DNA from: Perkinsus marinus ATCC 50983
Lineage: Eukaryota > Perkinsozoa > Perkinsida > Perkinsidae
Reading direction: 5' to 3'
Assembly: GCF_000006405.1 (NCBI RefSeq)
Contig: NW_003206626.1
Coordinates: 146,368 to 185,299, forward strand
Length of the DNA: 38,932 bases
Shown here: positions 27,205 through 36,873 of the stretch, piece after piece
How the letters are laid out: each line of letters begins with the position of its first letter
Position numbering within the stretch: position 1 is the first letter of the stretch
Notes under the pieces: model-generated
The model's database searches: none
Seen by the model: the letters and a program-made list of their open reading frames with translations, nothing else
What the model was told of the DNA's origin: nothing
Position numbers and translations under genes: made by a program

Positions 27205-29943
27205 CACAATGGTGGTCTCACGTCTACGTTGCAGATTCTGTTCGAGCAAATGTCTGACGGTTCGACAGGACCCGCGGACATCCGAAGGTTTTTCGATCAG
27301 TGCAAGAAGGTTTGCCCGGAGCTCATGCGGGAGCCTTATCGACAGCATGACTCGCAGGTGAAGGGGAAACTACTTTTAAAGAGAATATGGAATTGCTCAA
27401 TTTGATTGAGAACATTTGTTGTCTACTATCGTACTAGTTGAATTTTATTATTCTCTTGTGGAATTGCATAATGCATTTTATTGAGGAGTAATGAAATGAA
27501 ATGCAAATTGCATTTCACCGAGTGAATTGGCCGTTGCACTCAGCTATGGAGGGTATCCGAGGTCGCTGCTAGGTTGGTAGAGATGAGATCCGAATTTGGT
27601 ATTTTTCTCTGTGTAGGGGAATATTACAAAGTTAATGATAAGACACTCTTAGCGTCTCCGCAGAGTCACGGAATCACTTAGAAGGTTCCGCGTTGTCTTT
27701 CGATCGATTGTGTATAAAAAGTGTATTTAATTCCATTGAAGACTATGTTACCGGTTGGACGGGGTTAACTGCAACTCAACACTCGGGGATTGGGGTGAAG
27801 AATCTTGATAGTATTAACAAGCAGCAGTTTCATCAACATCATGGGCCCACGATAGAATAGAGATGCGGGGTATTTCAACACAACCCTTTAGTGAATAAGG
27901 CTCAATCAATTCATCGATTTGTCTGATGGGTTTTTGGCCAGAGGAGCTTCGCTCCGCTCGTAGGTTCTCCTGGAAGCTGTACTGGATGCTTTACCACCAG
28001 ACACACAGAGAATGTTCCAATTCAAATTGAAGGATTCTGTTTTATGTAGGCTAGCGTTTTAACACGGGTTAAAACGGTGGGTTTCAGGTGATAACTGTAA
28101 CTATGTTAACCATATAAATACTACTGACCATATGCTTCGACTGAAGATCGGCGCGCATCCGCACCCTGGCGAGCCTGTCGTGGTAGAACTCCATCGCGAA
28201 GATGTCAGTGAGAAATGGGGCCTCCAGTGGGACGAGGAATCATACAAGCAACGACGACACCTGGTAAGTGGCATATACAGTGGGATGGTATCCAAGGTTG
28301 AAGCATGGAAGATACGGATTAGGCCCGTTTGGGTACCTCGAGGAAGGAGGAGGTGGAAAATCTGTTCGATATTGTCGAAATTCGGAGAGCACTCTACTCC
28401 AATGTGTTTATAATACAAAAATCTTCATCACTACCGCGCGCCACGAAATAGGTCTTTCTATTCACAGGTGATTCGATCGCTATCATCGACCTCAAGGGTT
28501 GCCCTGCAACTTAGCGGTTACGTTGGCTGGCAATGTGTTAGAGTCAACGACAGTACCTCTCGGATGGATATGCGCCAGGAGCTGTCCCAACGATTAAACG
28601 TGGAAATGGCACTTTTACCACCACCTTCAGTGCAGAGCAGCTCATCGGACCTGGATTGGCTTATAAAGGCTACTTATAGTCCTCGTAAGCACCTATAATC
28701 GTTTGGGTGAATTATTCCGATGTGGTGTGGGGAAAGGATCTCCGTGGGAATGTTCCATAGGCCTTTTCTGAGTTTCAAGAGCGCTCCCACGATCGGGTTT
28801 TACATGTGAAATCCAACCCTCGGAGCTTCCTATATAATACGCCGATCGAACCGCATGTTGCCGATGAGAATTGAAGTCGAATCGTCCGTCACGCGCCACG
28901 AAATTGGAGATAAAAAATGGGACCTTTTTTCAGAGCTGAACCGAGAGGTCATTTCCGACTATCACTGTGACGAGTGCAAGGCTGATACCTCTTGTAACGG
29001 TGGACGGAATTTCGTGGCGCGTGACGCAATTTGATCCCCTTTAGGTACTCGTATTACTGAGATAGCATCGTCGATGCCTCCTTGTCTGATTGTTCATATT
29101 TGGAGGGACAAGTTCTTCACTGGCGTGAAAGATACCACATACGTGTCTTTCGATCGGTACGTTTGGGGGGGCGGATTTCATAGGAATCCAGTAAATCTTC
29201 GCGCTGCGCACAGCAGCAGACTTGGGCCGAGAAAGAGTAATTTCGGACACACTCGATCGCTATGGTGTGTTAGGAAGGTCGATTCATTTACTGACCAAAC
29301 GTTGTGGTTTTGTTAAAGATCTTCGCGTGTACACTGTGTCTTGGTAGTGTCGGAAAAAATATGCACATGGTCAACTGCATGTGTTGGTGACAATATGGAA
29401 TTTCAACACACTCTGAACACTTCTACCCGAACTCGTATGCAAACTCCTGAGCTGAGGAAAGTGAACATATATTCCAACAATGTATATTGGTGATGACAAT
29501 AAACGTTATACACTGCATGTAAAAGTTCGAGTTTAAAACGTTGTCAATGGTTTTTCACCATTATTATCATTATGTTTCCCAAATATCGTTGATAAACTCT
29601 TATAATTAACTAAGTTCTATTAGAAAAAGTGATTTGCATAATGATAGGGTATGTCCACCTACGCAGGCACTTGCGCACTCTTGAGACGCCCGATGGTCGG
29701 CAGATCTACCGCCTCACAGGAGTCGTGGAGCACTTGGGCTATCGGCTCGATAGCGGCCATTATGTGGCGTATGTCGCTCGAGATGCTCCTGATGGCGAAC
29801 AATGGTACTGGTGTAGTGTAATGGGTATTGTATTGTTGATTCCATGTAGGTACTTTTGTTCTGATTCTGTGGTGGAGCCCATATCGTTTGAAGAGGTAGC
29901 GACGAAGCATGCCTATCTGCTATTCTATGTCCGAATGGACTGA
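27205..29943 (+). CDS. USP-type ubiquitin hydrolase-like protein with internal PDZ-like domain (partial model)
   Basis: USPs cleave ubiquitin with a Cys-His-Asp/Asn triad. Blocks found in order: 27205-27357 (GGLTSTLQILFEQM ... YRQHDSQ, the Cys-box/QHD region), about 27742-27810 (VTGWTGLTATQHSGIGVKNL), 28088-28263 and 28468-28684 (a PDZ-like unit: PVVVELHREDVSEKWGLQWD ... LSGYVGWQCVRVND), 28934-28999 (DYHCDECKADTSCN, zinc pair), 29045 to about 29158 (PPCLIVHIW; YVSFDRY), an exon to 29810 (LTGVVEHLG; DSGHYVAYV, catalytic His box) and 29850-29943 (DSVVEPISFEEV; AYLLFYVRMD, stop). Phases agree from 27810 through 29045. Where USPs have N-T-C-[FY] before the S-x-L-Q motif, this exon reads HNGG, so no catalytic Cys is seen. 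The 5' end, one middle exon and the junction near 29160-29640 are unresolved. It may be a dead or pseudo-enzyme. Confidence 0.72.
28437..28449 (-). other. Partial introner-like core in a USP intron
   Basis: ATTTCGTGGCGCG (13 nt of the 19-nt core) in antisense orientation to the gene, near the acceptor of the 204-nt intron 28264-28467. Confidence 0.5.
28887..28905 (-). other. Introner-like core, antisense, in a USP intron
   Basis: A perfect copy of AATTTCGTGGCGCGTGACG on the minus strand, 28 nt before the acceptor of the 249-nt intron 28685-28933. Confidence 0.75.
29000..29044 (+). other. 45-nt introner-like intron in the USP-like gene
   Basis: The intron begins GTGGACGG, holds the core AATTTCGTGGCGCGTGACG at 29008-29026 and ends ATCCCCTTTAG. 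Its exon junction restores Gly between DTSCN and TRITEIASS in phase, so it is a real intron. It pairs with kinase intron 3 (11883-11842) in both core and 3' splice region. Confidence 0.85.
29335..29495 (-). mobile_element. MITE-like dispersed repeat, copy 5 (in USP intron)
   Basis: Reverse orientation. Read on the minus strand it starts TTGTTGGAATATATGTTCAC, has CTTTCCTCAGCTCAGGAG, TACGAGTTCGGGTAGAAGTG, CCATATTGTCACCAACACATG and GTTGACCATGTGCATATTTT, and ends near TTCCGACAC. It lies between the FDRY exon and the His-box exon. Confidence 0.8.
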
Positions 29944-29960
29944 TCTTCTAGTCGTCGTTT

Positions 29961-31267
29961 ATGAGTCCATCACAAACCGCTGATGCATTGCTGTTTCTAG
30001 TAGAGGGGCGACCCTCGGTTCCTCGTATCATACTTATAGTCGGCGAGGTGTCGCGTTGGGAGGGGGGTATTGTTTGGGTGAAGTGGCGGATGGATGGTAT
30101 GGCAAGTGCCCTACCTTACGACTGTGCTCTCATCGCGTGGCTGGTACCGAGTGGAAATCGATCATGTGATCGATTTGAAGATATTCTTCAGCGTGCGGCA
30201 TCGAGTATGAGTACAGAGACTCTTGACAGGCAGTTGGCACTGTGCGGGACGGAGAAAGATATTTACGAGGTCTGCCGATGTGCTGAACTTAGTGGAGCGA
30301 AGATCACTTGGTGTACAGCAACTCTATTGCTTTGTCGTCTTGGTGGAAACAATAGTGCAGAGAAGTGCTCACCTGTGAGGAAGTGCCCACTAGGGCGTAC
30401 GCTGAGGTCTACAGTAGAGCGAGTATATTGTGACTTGCTTGGTGATGGTGTGCTCGAGGAAGCGATAGTGGAGGAAATTTGGAAGGTCCTTTGTTGTGTA
30501 TATGTGAATCGGAGGTATCAGGGGGAGGTGACAGTAAGGAGTTGCATTGCTACATGTGAGTTGAACGAACGGCGTTTTATATTTCCTTCGGGTGGGGATT
30601 TTTTGTTAGCGGAGCGAAGCTGTTTGTGTAGGTAAAATAACGTTGCCGTTATTACCATGCGGAGGATTTCACGGGGAACTGCCTCGCATAGTGGGAAGGC
30701 TGAGGAAGGTGAGTGGAGACGCGCAAACTCCCAGGGGACTCCCCTGGGGGGGGGCAAACTAGAGTCATCTACGTTGGGTGACGATACGCGAGGGAGTTGC
30801 ATGTAGGGATAAGCCTACTGCTTTACTATGGTGCTCTTACTAGGGCATTAGGCTATTGTTTGCAATGATAATTTATCATTGCAAAACAACTGTTGTGGAC
30901 AGTGTTGGAGGAATATATGTTTGCTTCCTCAACTGAGTTCAGCAGTTCCCTCGCTAATTATAAGAGTTTGTAGACAAATTCAAATTGAAGTGACGAAAAA
31001 CCAACGAGAATTCTTCCAAAATTCCCTCAGAATTCACATATTTTCACCAAAACGTGTAGTTGACCATTTGAAAACATTTCCGCTTAAATTGTGATAGTGC
31101 TGCTAAAATCGTGAGTGTTCCTGGGCCCCACTTAGGTCTCTACAGTGGAGCTCGCTGATATCAGTGTAGCAGTGCAACGACTACTCCCAGCAGAGAGGCT
31201 GGAGGCTGCCACGACTTTGCAACAGCTGGTTGACGAGGTTACCGCTTATTTATCGACTACTGATTGA
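29961..31267 (+). CDS. Unknown protein, two-exon model (about 262 aa)
   Basis: The start codon is 18 bp after the USP stop, on the same strand. The first exon (29961-30627) is a 222-codon open frame opening MSPSQTADALLFLVEGRPSV, rich in Cys and Arg with no domain I recognise. A donor at 30628 (GTAGGT) and an acceptor before 31146 join it in phase to a second exon (31146-31267) ending ELADISVAVQRLLPAERLEA ... VTAYLSTTD and a stop; that exon looks helical and real. The total is divisible by three. The 518-nt intron contains a MITE-like copy. The alternative is that the first part is a 3' extension or pseudogenic relic and the second exon belongs elsewhere. Confidence 0.42.
30895..31090 (+). mobile_element. 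MITE-like dispersed repeat, copy 6
   Basis: Blocks: TGTTGGAGGAATATATGTTT, CTTCCTCAACTGAGTTC, ACAAATTCAAATTGAAGTGA, AACCAACGAGAATTC, CATATTTTCACCAAAACGTG and TAGTTGACCATTTG, ending near ATTTCCGC. It is intronic in the model of the unknown gene 29961-31267. Confidence 0.75.
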
Positions 31268-31374
31268 AACCTAAGTGCAGACTGACATGGTGCATGCTGT
31301 TGTCGTTTAAACGTGTTGGTTTCTCTCACGGGCGTTCTTGGTCTCTCAGAGAAGCAATGATAGTAACAACTGTG

Positions 31375-31445
31375 ACCCGATCAAATTGCGTCACGCGCCA
31401 CGAAATTCCGTCTGCTATTACAAGAAGTATCAGCCTTCGAATAGT
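31375..31445 (-). repeat. Inverted partial duplicate of a USP exon/intron segment
   Basis: Read on the minus strand: AAGGCTGATACTTCTTGTAA, then GACGGAATTTCGTGGCGCG, then TGACGCAATTTGATC. This matches about 28979-29035 of the USP gene (end of the zinc-pair exon plus most of the 45-nt introner-like intron) with a few substitutions. The core copy is 31389-31407. It lies about 2.4 kb from its source in inverted orientation, outside any gene I can model. Confidence 0.8.
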
Positions 31446-31664
31446 TCGTAGTTCTCCGTGTATGCATCGTCTCGATAGAGTGACGACGGCCGAACTACTA
31501 CGACTTTTCCTAGGAGTTTTCAGACTTCTCAAGACGATTGCCCGAAGCCGACGATTAGCGCTGCTGTGGAGGTTCCTCTATGTGGCCAAGACGGTCGCCG
31601 GCGTGTTGGGCAGGTGGAACAAGGCAGCACTGGAAGTGAGGGAATTTCGCGGGGAAAAGCATTC

Positions 31665-31740
31665 TAGCTGGGGATCGAACTTGGGACCTCCGGAGCCCCA
31701 ACATGACAACTCTTCCACGAGGGCAACTCCTCCTTCTCGT
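31665..31740 (-). repeat. tRNA-like / SINE-like segment
   Basis: On the minus strand, TTGCCCTCGTGGAAGAGTTG resembles an A-box/D-arm, and GGTCCCAAGTTCGATCCCC a T-arm with B-box. The T-stem does not pair well and no clean acceptor stem is seen, so a functional tRNA is unlikely; a tRNA-derived SINE head or a decayed tRNA is plausible. Confidence 0.35.
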
Positions 31741-31923
31741 CGGTCGAGACTCCGTTGCTGTAGCAATCCCGGATGCATGGGAGAGTGCTTCGCTCCGTCG
31801 CCTGATCTTTTCAACACTTATTCCCCGCCTATAATTTCAAGCTGAGCAGTGCATGGCGAATTATTGCATAATCTTGTTGGGTTGTGTTTTTTTGTGGTGA
31901 GAAAGTTACCTCCTCCGTAGCCG

Positions 31924-32425
31924 ATGCCCCTCCCAGTTACCAATGCTTCTTCCTGTCCTCCACCGCATGTTCGTCTGCTGAATGACGCAGAGTTCGCCCA
32001 AGTAGGAGGTCACTTGGGACGAGACAATAATTGAATATTTTCTCAGTGCCTGTTAAACGTCGACTACGTGATGTGGCTCGCGTCAGAGGGCTTCTTCCAG
32101 GACGAGGCGTTTCTTAATTATTTGAAGTACCTCGAGTATCTCCGTCAACGTAGCATAGACTTTGTCCGGTTCTTTTCGTGAAGAATGGAAGTTTCTTTCA
32201 GCGTCCTACTTCCACCTGTTGGTCTACCCAAGTGCCATGGATATGATAAGAATTCTGCAATGCCCATCAGTTCGACAGCAGTTATTGAAGGAGCCAACTG
32301 CAGCTCGAGCGGTCCTGCAGGAGCAATTGTGGTGTGCTTGGGGGCTGCGGAAGGAAGAAGAGTTGAACCAGAATGATGAAGTTGATGAGGAGATGCTGAA
32401 GAGTGAAATCATTCAAAGTGAATAA
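31924..32425 (+). CDS. MED31: Mediator complex subunit 31 (SOH1)
   Basis: MED31 is a small conserved subunit of the Mediator middle module that bridges activators and RNA polymerase II. Exons 31924-32001, 32047-32149 and 32202-32425 give 134 aa with matching phases; introns are 45 and 52 nt. Hallmarks: NDAEFAQCLLNVDYVMWLA, EGFFQDEAFLNYLKYLEYL, RQPSYFHLLVYPSAMDMI and RILQCPSVRQQLL, matching the family pattern F-x-Q-C-L-x-N-P-x-Y-L ... NYLKYL-x-Y-W ... YP-x-x-L-x-x-L-x-L-L-Q. The C-terminal tail is acidic. The start used gives 19 residues before NDAEF; no nearer in-frame ATG exists in that exon. Confidence 0.95.
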
Positions 32426-32814
32426 TAACACCTCAATTCTGCGCTGTGTTGTGGTCACGGCTTGATGACTATAATTTGTAGTTTTCCCGTCTTGAATGGT
32501 GCCGCGACGCCCACTGGTTCAGAAAGGCAAGTCGTTGCTTGAATACTGTTCATGACGAGATGCTTCATGTGAAGCGACACAATATAGGGCTTCCTATCAC
32601 GTTCTGTCACTCGCGTACTGTTGTATTCTAGTTGGTGCATAATGTGAGGTTACTCCAACTATCATCCCACGTTATTCCAAACAAGTTCTGACTATGGCAT
32701 AGCTCATTACTGATTCTCGGTAGTACAACGTCTATTATAGCACCTAGTCCAACTTGGAATTATGCACGCAGGCATTACTATAATATCGTTGATGTTGTCG
32801 GTTCCCCACTGCTC
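32426..32814. other. Gene-free stretch
   Basis: This is the 3' flank of MED31 and upstream flank of the next ORF. I see nothing recognisable. Confidence 0.5.
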
Positions 32815-33020
32815 TTGATGGGAGCTGGTGAATCAGATATTATCAGGAGTTCCTCGTTTCCGCTGAGAAGAGGCATGTTGAAGACGAAGGAATTCATCGT
32901 TGACCCAAAGCGGCAAATGCTGGTGTTGGTTTCAGGAGCGGCTTGCAGGGTTGATTCTCCGATTAAAAAAGCGAATGCGGACTTTTCAGGAAGTGGTCGT
33001 GTTTTTGTAGGCTTACGAAA

Positions 33021-33096
33021 TTTAGTGCAAGTTCGACTTTCTTGTGCAAATCGAACTTGCACTAAAGTGCACTTGCCTGACAAGAAGCTTGTCAGG
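33021..33096. repeat. Two adjacent hairpin palindromes
   Basis: TTTAGTGCAAGTTCGA (33021-33036) is inverted as TCGAACTTGCACTAAA (33051-33066), with a 14-nt loop. Then CCTGACAAG (33076-33084) is inverted as CTTGTCAGG (33088-33096), with a 3-nt loop. Both lie inside the ORF 32815-33447. Confidence 0.95.
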
Positions 33097-33520
33097 CTCA
33101 GCTCGGTGATTCAGTCAGGGTCCCGACGACTTGGCCAGTTATCGTCTGAACCATTTCGGATGACTACTCAACTTACATATCAATCAAATGTATCGCTTTC
33201 ACCGCCCGACTACCGTGGCTTGGACTTGAGCCTCATCGAGCTATTGAGGACTTACCTCTTGTCGAGTGGGGCCATATCTCAAGGAATAGGGTATATCAAT
33301 TCGCAATTATCACGAGAATATCAACGGCGTGCGGAGGCTTATGATAAGAGATGGACTGAATCATTCCAGAATCTCTTCGTGCAGGGCAGACTCGAGCCAG
33401 AGCTCCGATACCACAATGAATCTGGCCTCTCAGTTATAGCTCAGTAGTGCGAGTGATGTTACTCGACTTCTGGCAACAAACCATATCTACTTCGGCAGTT
33501 GGCGACAGTCGTATACTATG

Positions 33521-33553
33521 GCTGGTAGTCTATGGCTGCCATAGACTACCAGC
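33521..33553. repeat. Perfect palindrome, 16-bp arms, 1-nt centre
   Basis: GCTGGTAGTCTATGGC, one T, then its exact reverse complement. It lies just before the block carrying YQRKISKRV. Confidence 0.97.
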
Positions 33554-33961
33554 GCAAGATATCCAAACGCGTGATTGAATCTCGTACTCTGGGTCAGGCC
33601 GTGACGTGTGTTGGAGACTACAATATGATCCTTACGACATTGATCGTTCCCATAACGTGATGTGAATATCTTAAAGATGCGTTAACCGAAGTATATGGGA
33701 GGCATCTGAGAGCAGGAGTGGACCATCCTACAGTGCTGTACACCGATGTTGGATGCTGTGCAGTATCCAGGGACGGCTCAGGAACCCTCCAAAGATACGT
33801 CCCTTGTGGAGTCAATATACGATTAGATCCGATGCATTGCATAATGAGAATGGTGAGAACTACTGACCAGTCGCACTTGCTCAAGAACAAGTTTGCTAAA
33901 GATTTGTCGAAAGCCTTTTTCATCTGCAACTTGGAAGACGAGAGGGCCCTGCGAGCTGCTA

Positions 33962-34021
33962 GGGAGGCCTTGCCAAGGCCTCCCAGTCATACCCAAGGCC
34001 GCCTTGGGTATGACTGGGAGG
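33962..34021. repeat. Two overlapping palindromes
   Basis: GGGAGGCCTT + GCC + AAGGCCTCCC (33962-33984) overlaps a second palindrome 33979-34021 with 21-bp arms (starting CCTCCCAGTCATACCCAAGG) around a single central C. The shared CCTCCC end suggests one formed from the other. Confidence 0.97.
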
Positions 34022-36128
34022 ATCCCCAAAGCGGAGGGATTGAGATCCGTCAGAAGAGCGGTGCCAGAGCCGAACGAACTCGACTCAAGGGTCGAACGGG
34101 TCATTCGTACATACCATTCCGTGGACAAATCGATGAAGCGAGAGTGGCCCACTCTGAGTGGGAGGAAGAGTGCGCTCTGAAAGAGCTCACCGGACAGAGT
34201 GAGCCCTCAACACGTATGGCGGCTCCGCTCGGGTCGCACTGCCGACCGCTACTGGGCGAAACCTTCTGGTTAACCTATGAACATCAGCATATCCATCTGC
34301 TGGGCGGTTGTCTGAAAGATTGCGCAGAAAACATGATGAAGGTAGGGACGACCAGATAACGGAACAGCTCGATAGAATTGGATCATTTCCGCTCCCTTCG
34401 GGGTACATCTAGGGTAGAATGTGTATATTCTCTCTATGATCGTGCACTCAAAAGCCTTACATGCGTGTCTCGCTCGTTGTACAATCTGAAGTTATTATGG
34501 ACGATTCATGCGGTCAATCGTCGTGCAAGACTCCGTCTCGGCATGCGTGTCCCCGATGTTTACCAAACTCCGAGAGAGATTGAACTCATGGGAGATGTCG
34601 CGAGGGAAATGTACGCAGATTTTCGATTGGTGGCACGTGATGCACCTCTTCCGATCGCGGGATTCGAGTATTGCGCGTCAGCACACGAGATACCACCCGA
34701 GGAGGACATCCTCAGTGCACAGAGGAGCGATCCTTGATGAGATTATGAACGACGAACATGACACAACCGCCGACACGGAGAGTGCTGGATTTAGGTCCAT
34801 TCTAGAAGGTGAAATCGACAGTGACGATGAAGCAAAAGAGCCAGCGGGCGAATCTGATTCCGATAAGAGTACTGACTCCGATGAAGAGCCTTGTGAAGGA
34901 CGAACTTCCGATCCTCTACCCGTGGCAACTGAGCGCCGTAAGTTCCTGAGATGGCGGACCAAGGCTCAGAGTGCAAGTTACTTCCGCATAGATCACGAGG
35001 TCGGTGGTGCGATGGAACGTGCATTCACTTCTCTCCGTTTGGAATCCAAACTTTGGAGTACCCCAGGGTAACAGCCGCCGAACTGTTGAAACTCTATACT
35101 CGTGATTACTTCACGAAGGAACGTGCGAATCATGAGATCGATGGGAGAAGACCGATATCTTATCATCCGACGTCCATCTTATACGTAGAGCAGTGGCCGT
35201 CAAGATACCGTAACTTACGGTCCGTAAGCGTAGCTCTTTCGCTGGATCGGCTGGAAGCTTCAATCTCAAAAGTATGAAAGCTTTCGGGATTCTGGAGAGA
35301 TCACTCGCAGCTCGGTTTTCGAATAAATTCCCGCCTGAGGCGGTGGTCGTGGTTCACGAGCACGCGACTTTGGATAGCGGACCTGCAGAGATAACAGCCA
35401 ATGGTCTAGAGCATGCGTTAGAGACTCGGCCGCGTAAGCGAATGAGAATCAGCCAAGCCGAAGACCCTGTGCAGCAAGCAATAAAGCCTCGAGCACAAGG
35501 TCAAGTGCCCCGGCAGTCTCCAAGGGAATTCAAGGGTCGGAAATGTAGGTTTTGCGGGAAAATACTCCGAAAGGGCTTCAACGAGCCTATCTACGATGAG
35601 AGCACCCACGGATTATATCCCTACCGTGATGCTGCTGCAGAAAACAAAAAGGATGAGGAGAAGAAGGTTTTGATGTCCGATACCTTGATGGGTGCAGAGT
35701 CTGCACTGCAGACAAAATTGGTCGTAAATGTTCGAAGTGCCGAAGACCGTATAAATCATGGTTAGTTCGCAAAGGACGCTCGTTGCATCACCAGCAGTTC
35801 CGAGCTTCAGTGGGCAACGATAAATATACACAAGTTATTTGGTGCCCACTCTTGGATGGTGAAGAAGAACTAGAAACTCTCCAGAGCGAGCAGATCCGAA
35901 GGAAGCGCGAGCGCTGGCGGGAGGCAAACGAGAGGAAGAAGAACAAATAAGTATTTGGTTTGGTTTGCTGAATTCACTTCACTCATGTTGATGTCGTGTG
36001 CCACATCCTCGTAAGCAGAAAGCAAACTCGTCGACTGTTCGCGAGTCCATCTCCGGAAGTGAAAGAGCATGTGCTAGCGAACCCATATCGCAGACCGGAA
36101 TAGTGGTGCCTTTATCCGAAGGTTTATA

Positions 36129-36476
36129 ATGTCTCAATATATTCGAGTTGAAAGTTTCAACTTGAAACACCTCGACATAGGGTGGGCACCGGCTAAAAAG
36201 GGATATCTTCGACATTTTAAAAAGAAAACCAGATCGAAGGAGATCCTTGGCCAAGGAGGTCAAACCCTAAGAGTAGCGGGCGATTTTAATCCATGCCTAT
36301 CGGTGGTTGCCGTGCCATCTACAAGTGACGAATGGTTAGAAGACCTCTTTAGCGAGCTGATACACAGACATAATGATCGCTTTCCGGCTCGGATTTACCT
36401 TGATAAAGATTGTTGTGGTGGAATACCAGGGGTTAAATCCACTCCATCAGCTACATGGAAAAAATACTTAAAATAG
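36129..36476 (+). pseudogene. Fragment related to the D-x-x-C-C nuclease-like gene
   Basis: A 115-codon frame with VAGDFNPCLSVVAVP, EWLEDLFSELIHRHNDRFPA and RIYLDKDCCGG. Its order (G-D-Y/F-N, hydrophobic strand, helix with R-H, then Y-x-D-x-x-C-C) matches the 33.6-33.8 kb block but at low identity, so it is a diverged second member rather than a recent duplicate. It stops soon after the motif and nothing downstream continues it recognisably. Confidence 0.45.
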
Positions 36477-36873
36477 TATTAGATGGAATGCACTCAATAA
36501 TGAGAATGGGGCGAGAGGCAATAGTTTACGACCAATAAATATGCCTCTATGATGTGCGTAGCCTTCCATGACAGATACCGGCTGAAAATCCTCGCCTACC
36601 AGCCTTCCTCCGGGACATATCTCGAGCCATTTATCAGGCACATCCTGGGGATGTGGAGAATGTGCTGCATGCGAAGAGGCTCGTGGGAGGTACTACACCA
36701 ATCTCGCGTGTGGATCGCTGTAGCGGAGGGTTATAGGTGATGGTGATGAGACCGCCGAACGCGTTAAGCAAGTTATCGCTTCTTACCGGAAAGCTGATGC
36801 TGTCGCTCTATTAATTAATTAATGTATTAATGGATACCTTTTAGAAGGCCGAGAGCGTACGATCATGGTCATC

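Larger units (their letters stand above)
32815..35948 (+). pseudogene. Degraded or heavily spliced nuclease/transposase-like gene of a D-x-x-C-C family
   Basis: Coding blocks in several frames on one strand: 32815-33447 (helical end LSLIELLRTYLLSSGAIS, REYQRRAEAYDKRW), about 33541-33657 (YQRKISKRVIESRTLG, VGDYNMILTTLIV), 33718-34356 (HPTVLYTDVGCC, IRLDPMHCIMRM), 34378-34737, 34951-35277, 35274-35765 (GRKCRFCGKIL) and about 35720-35948 (GRKCSKCRRPYKSW ... VIWCP, a second zinc-binding-like unit, ending in a Lys/Arg-rich tail). The acidic motifs around D-V-G-C-C and R-L-D-P-x-H suggest an RNase H-fold nuclease such as a DNA-transposon transposase; I cannot name the family. Frame changes with no clear splice signals point to decay, though some could be introns. 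Several compact palindromes interrupt it. Confidence 0.45.

Noticed and set aside
31665-31740. Functional tRNA gene on the minus strand
   Set aside because: A B-box is present but the T-stem pairs poorly and no acceptor stem closes; kept only as tRNA-like.
31264-31845. 193-codon plus-strand ORF
   Set aside because: Composition is unlike coding sequence here, it runs through the inverted USP duplicate and a tRNA-like segment, and it shows no domain.
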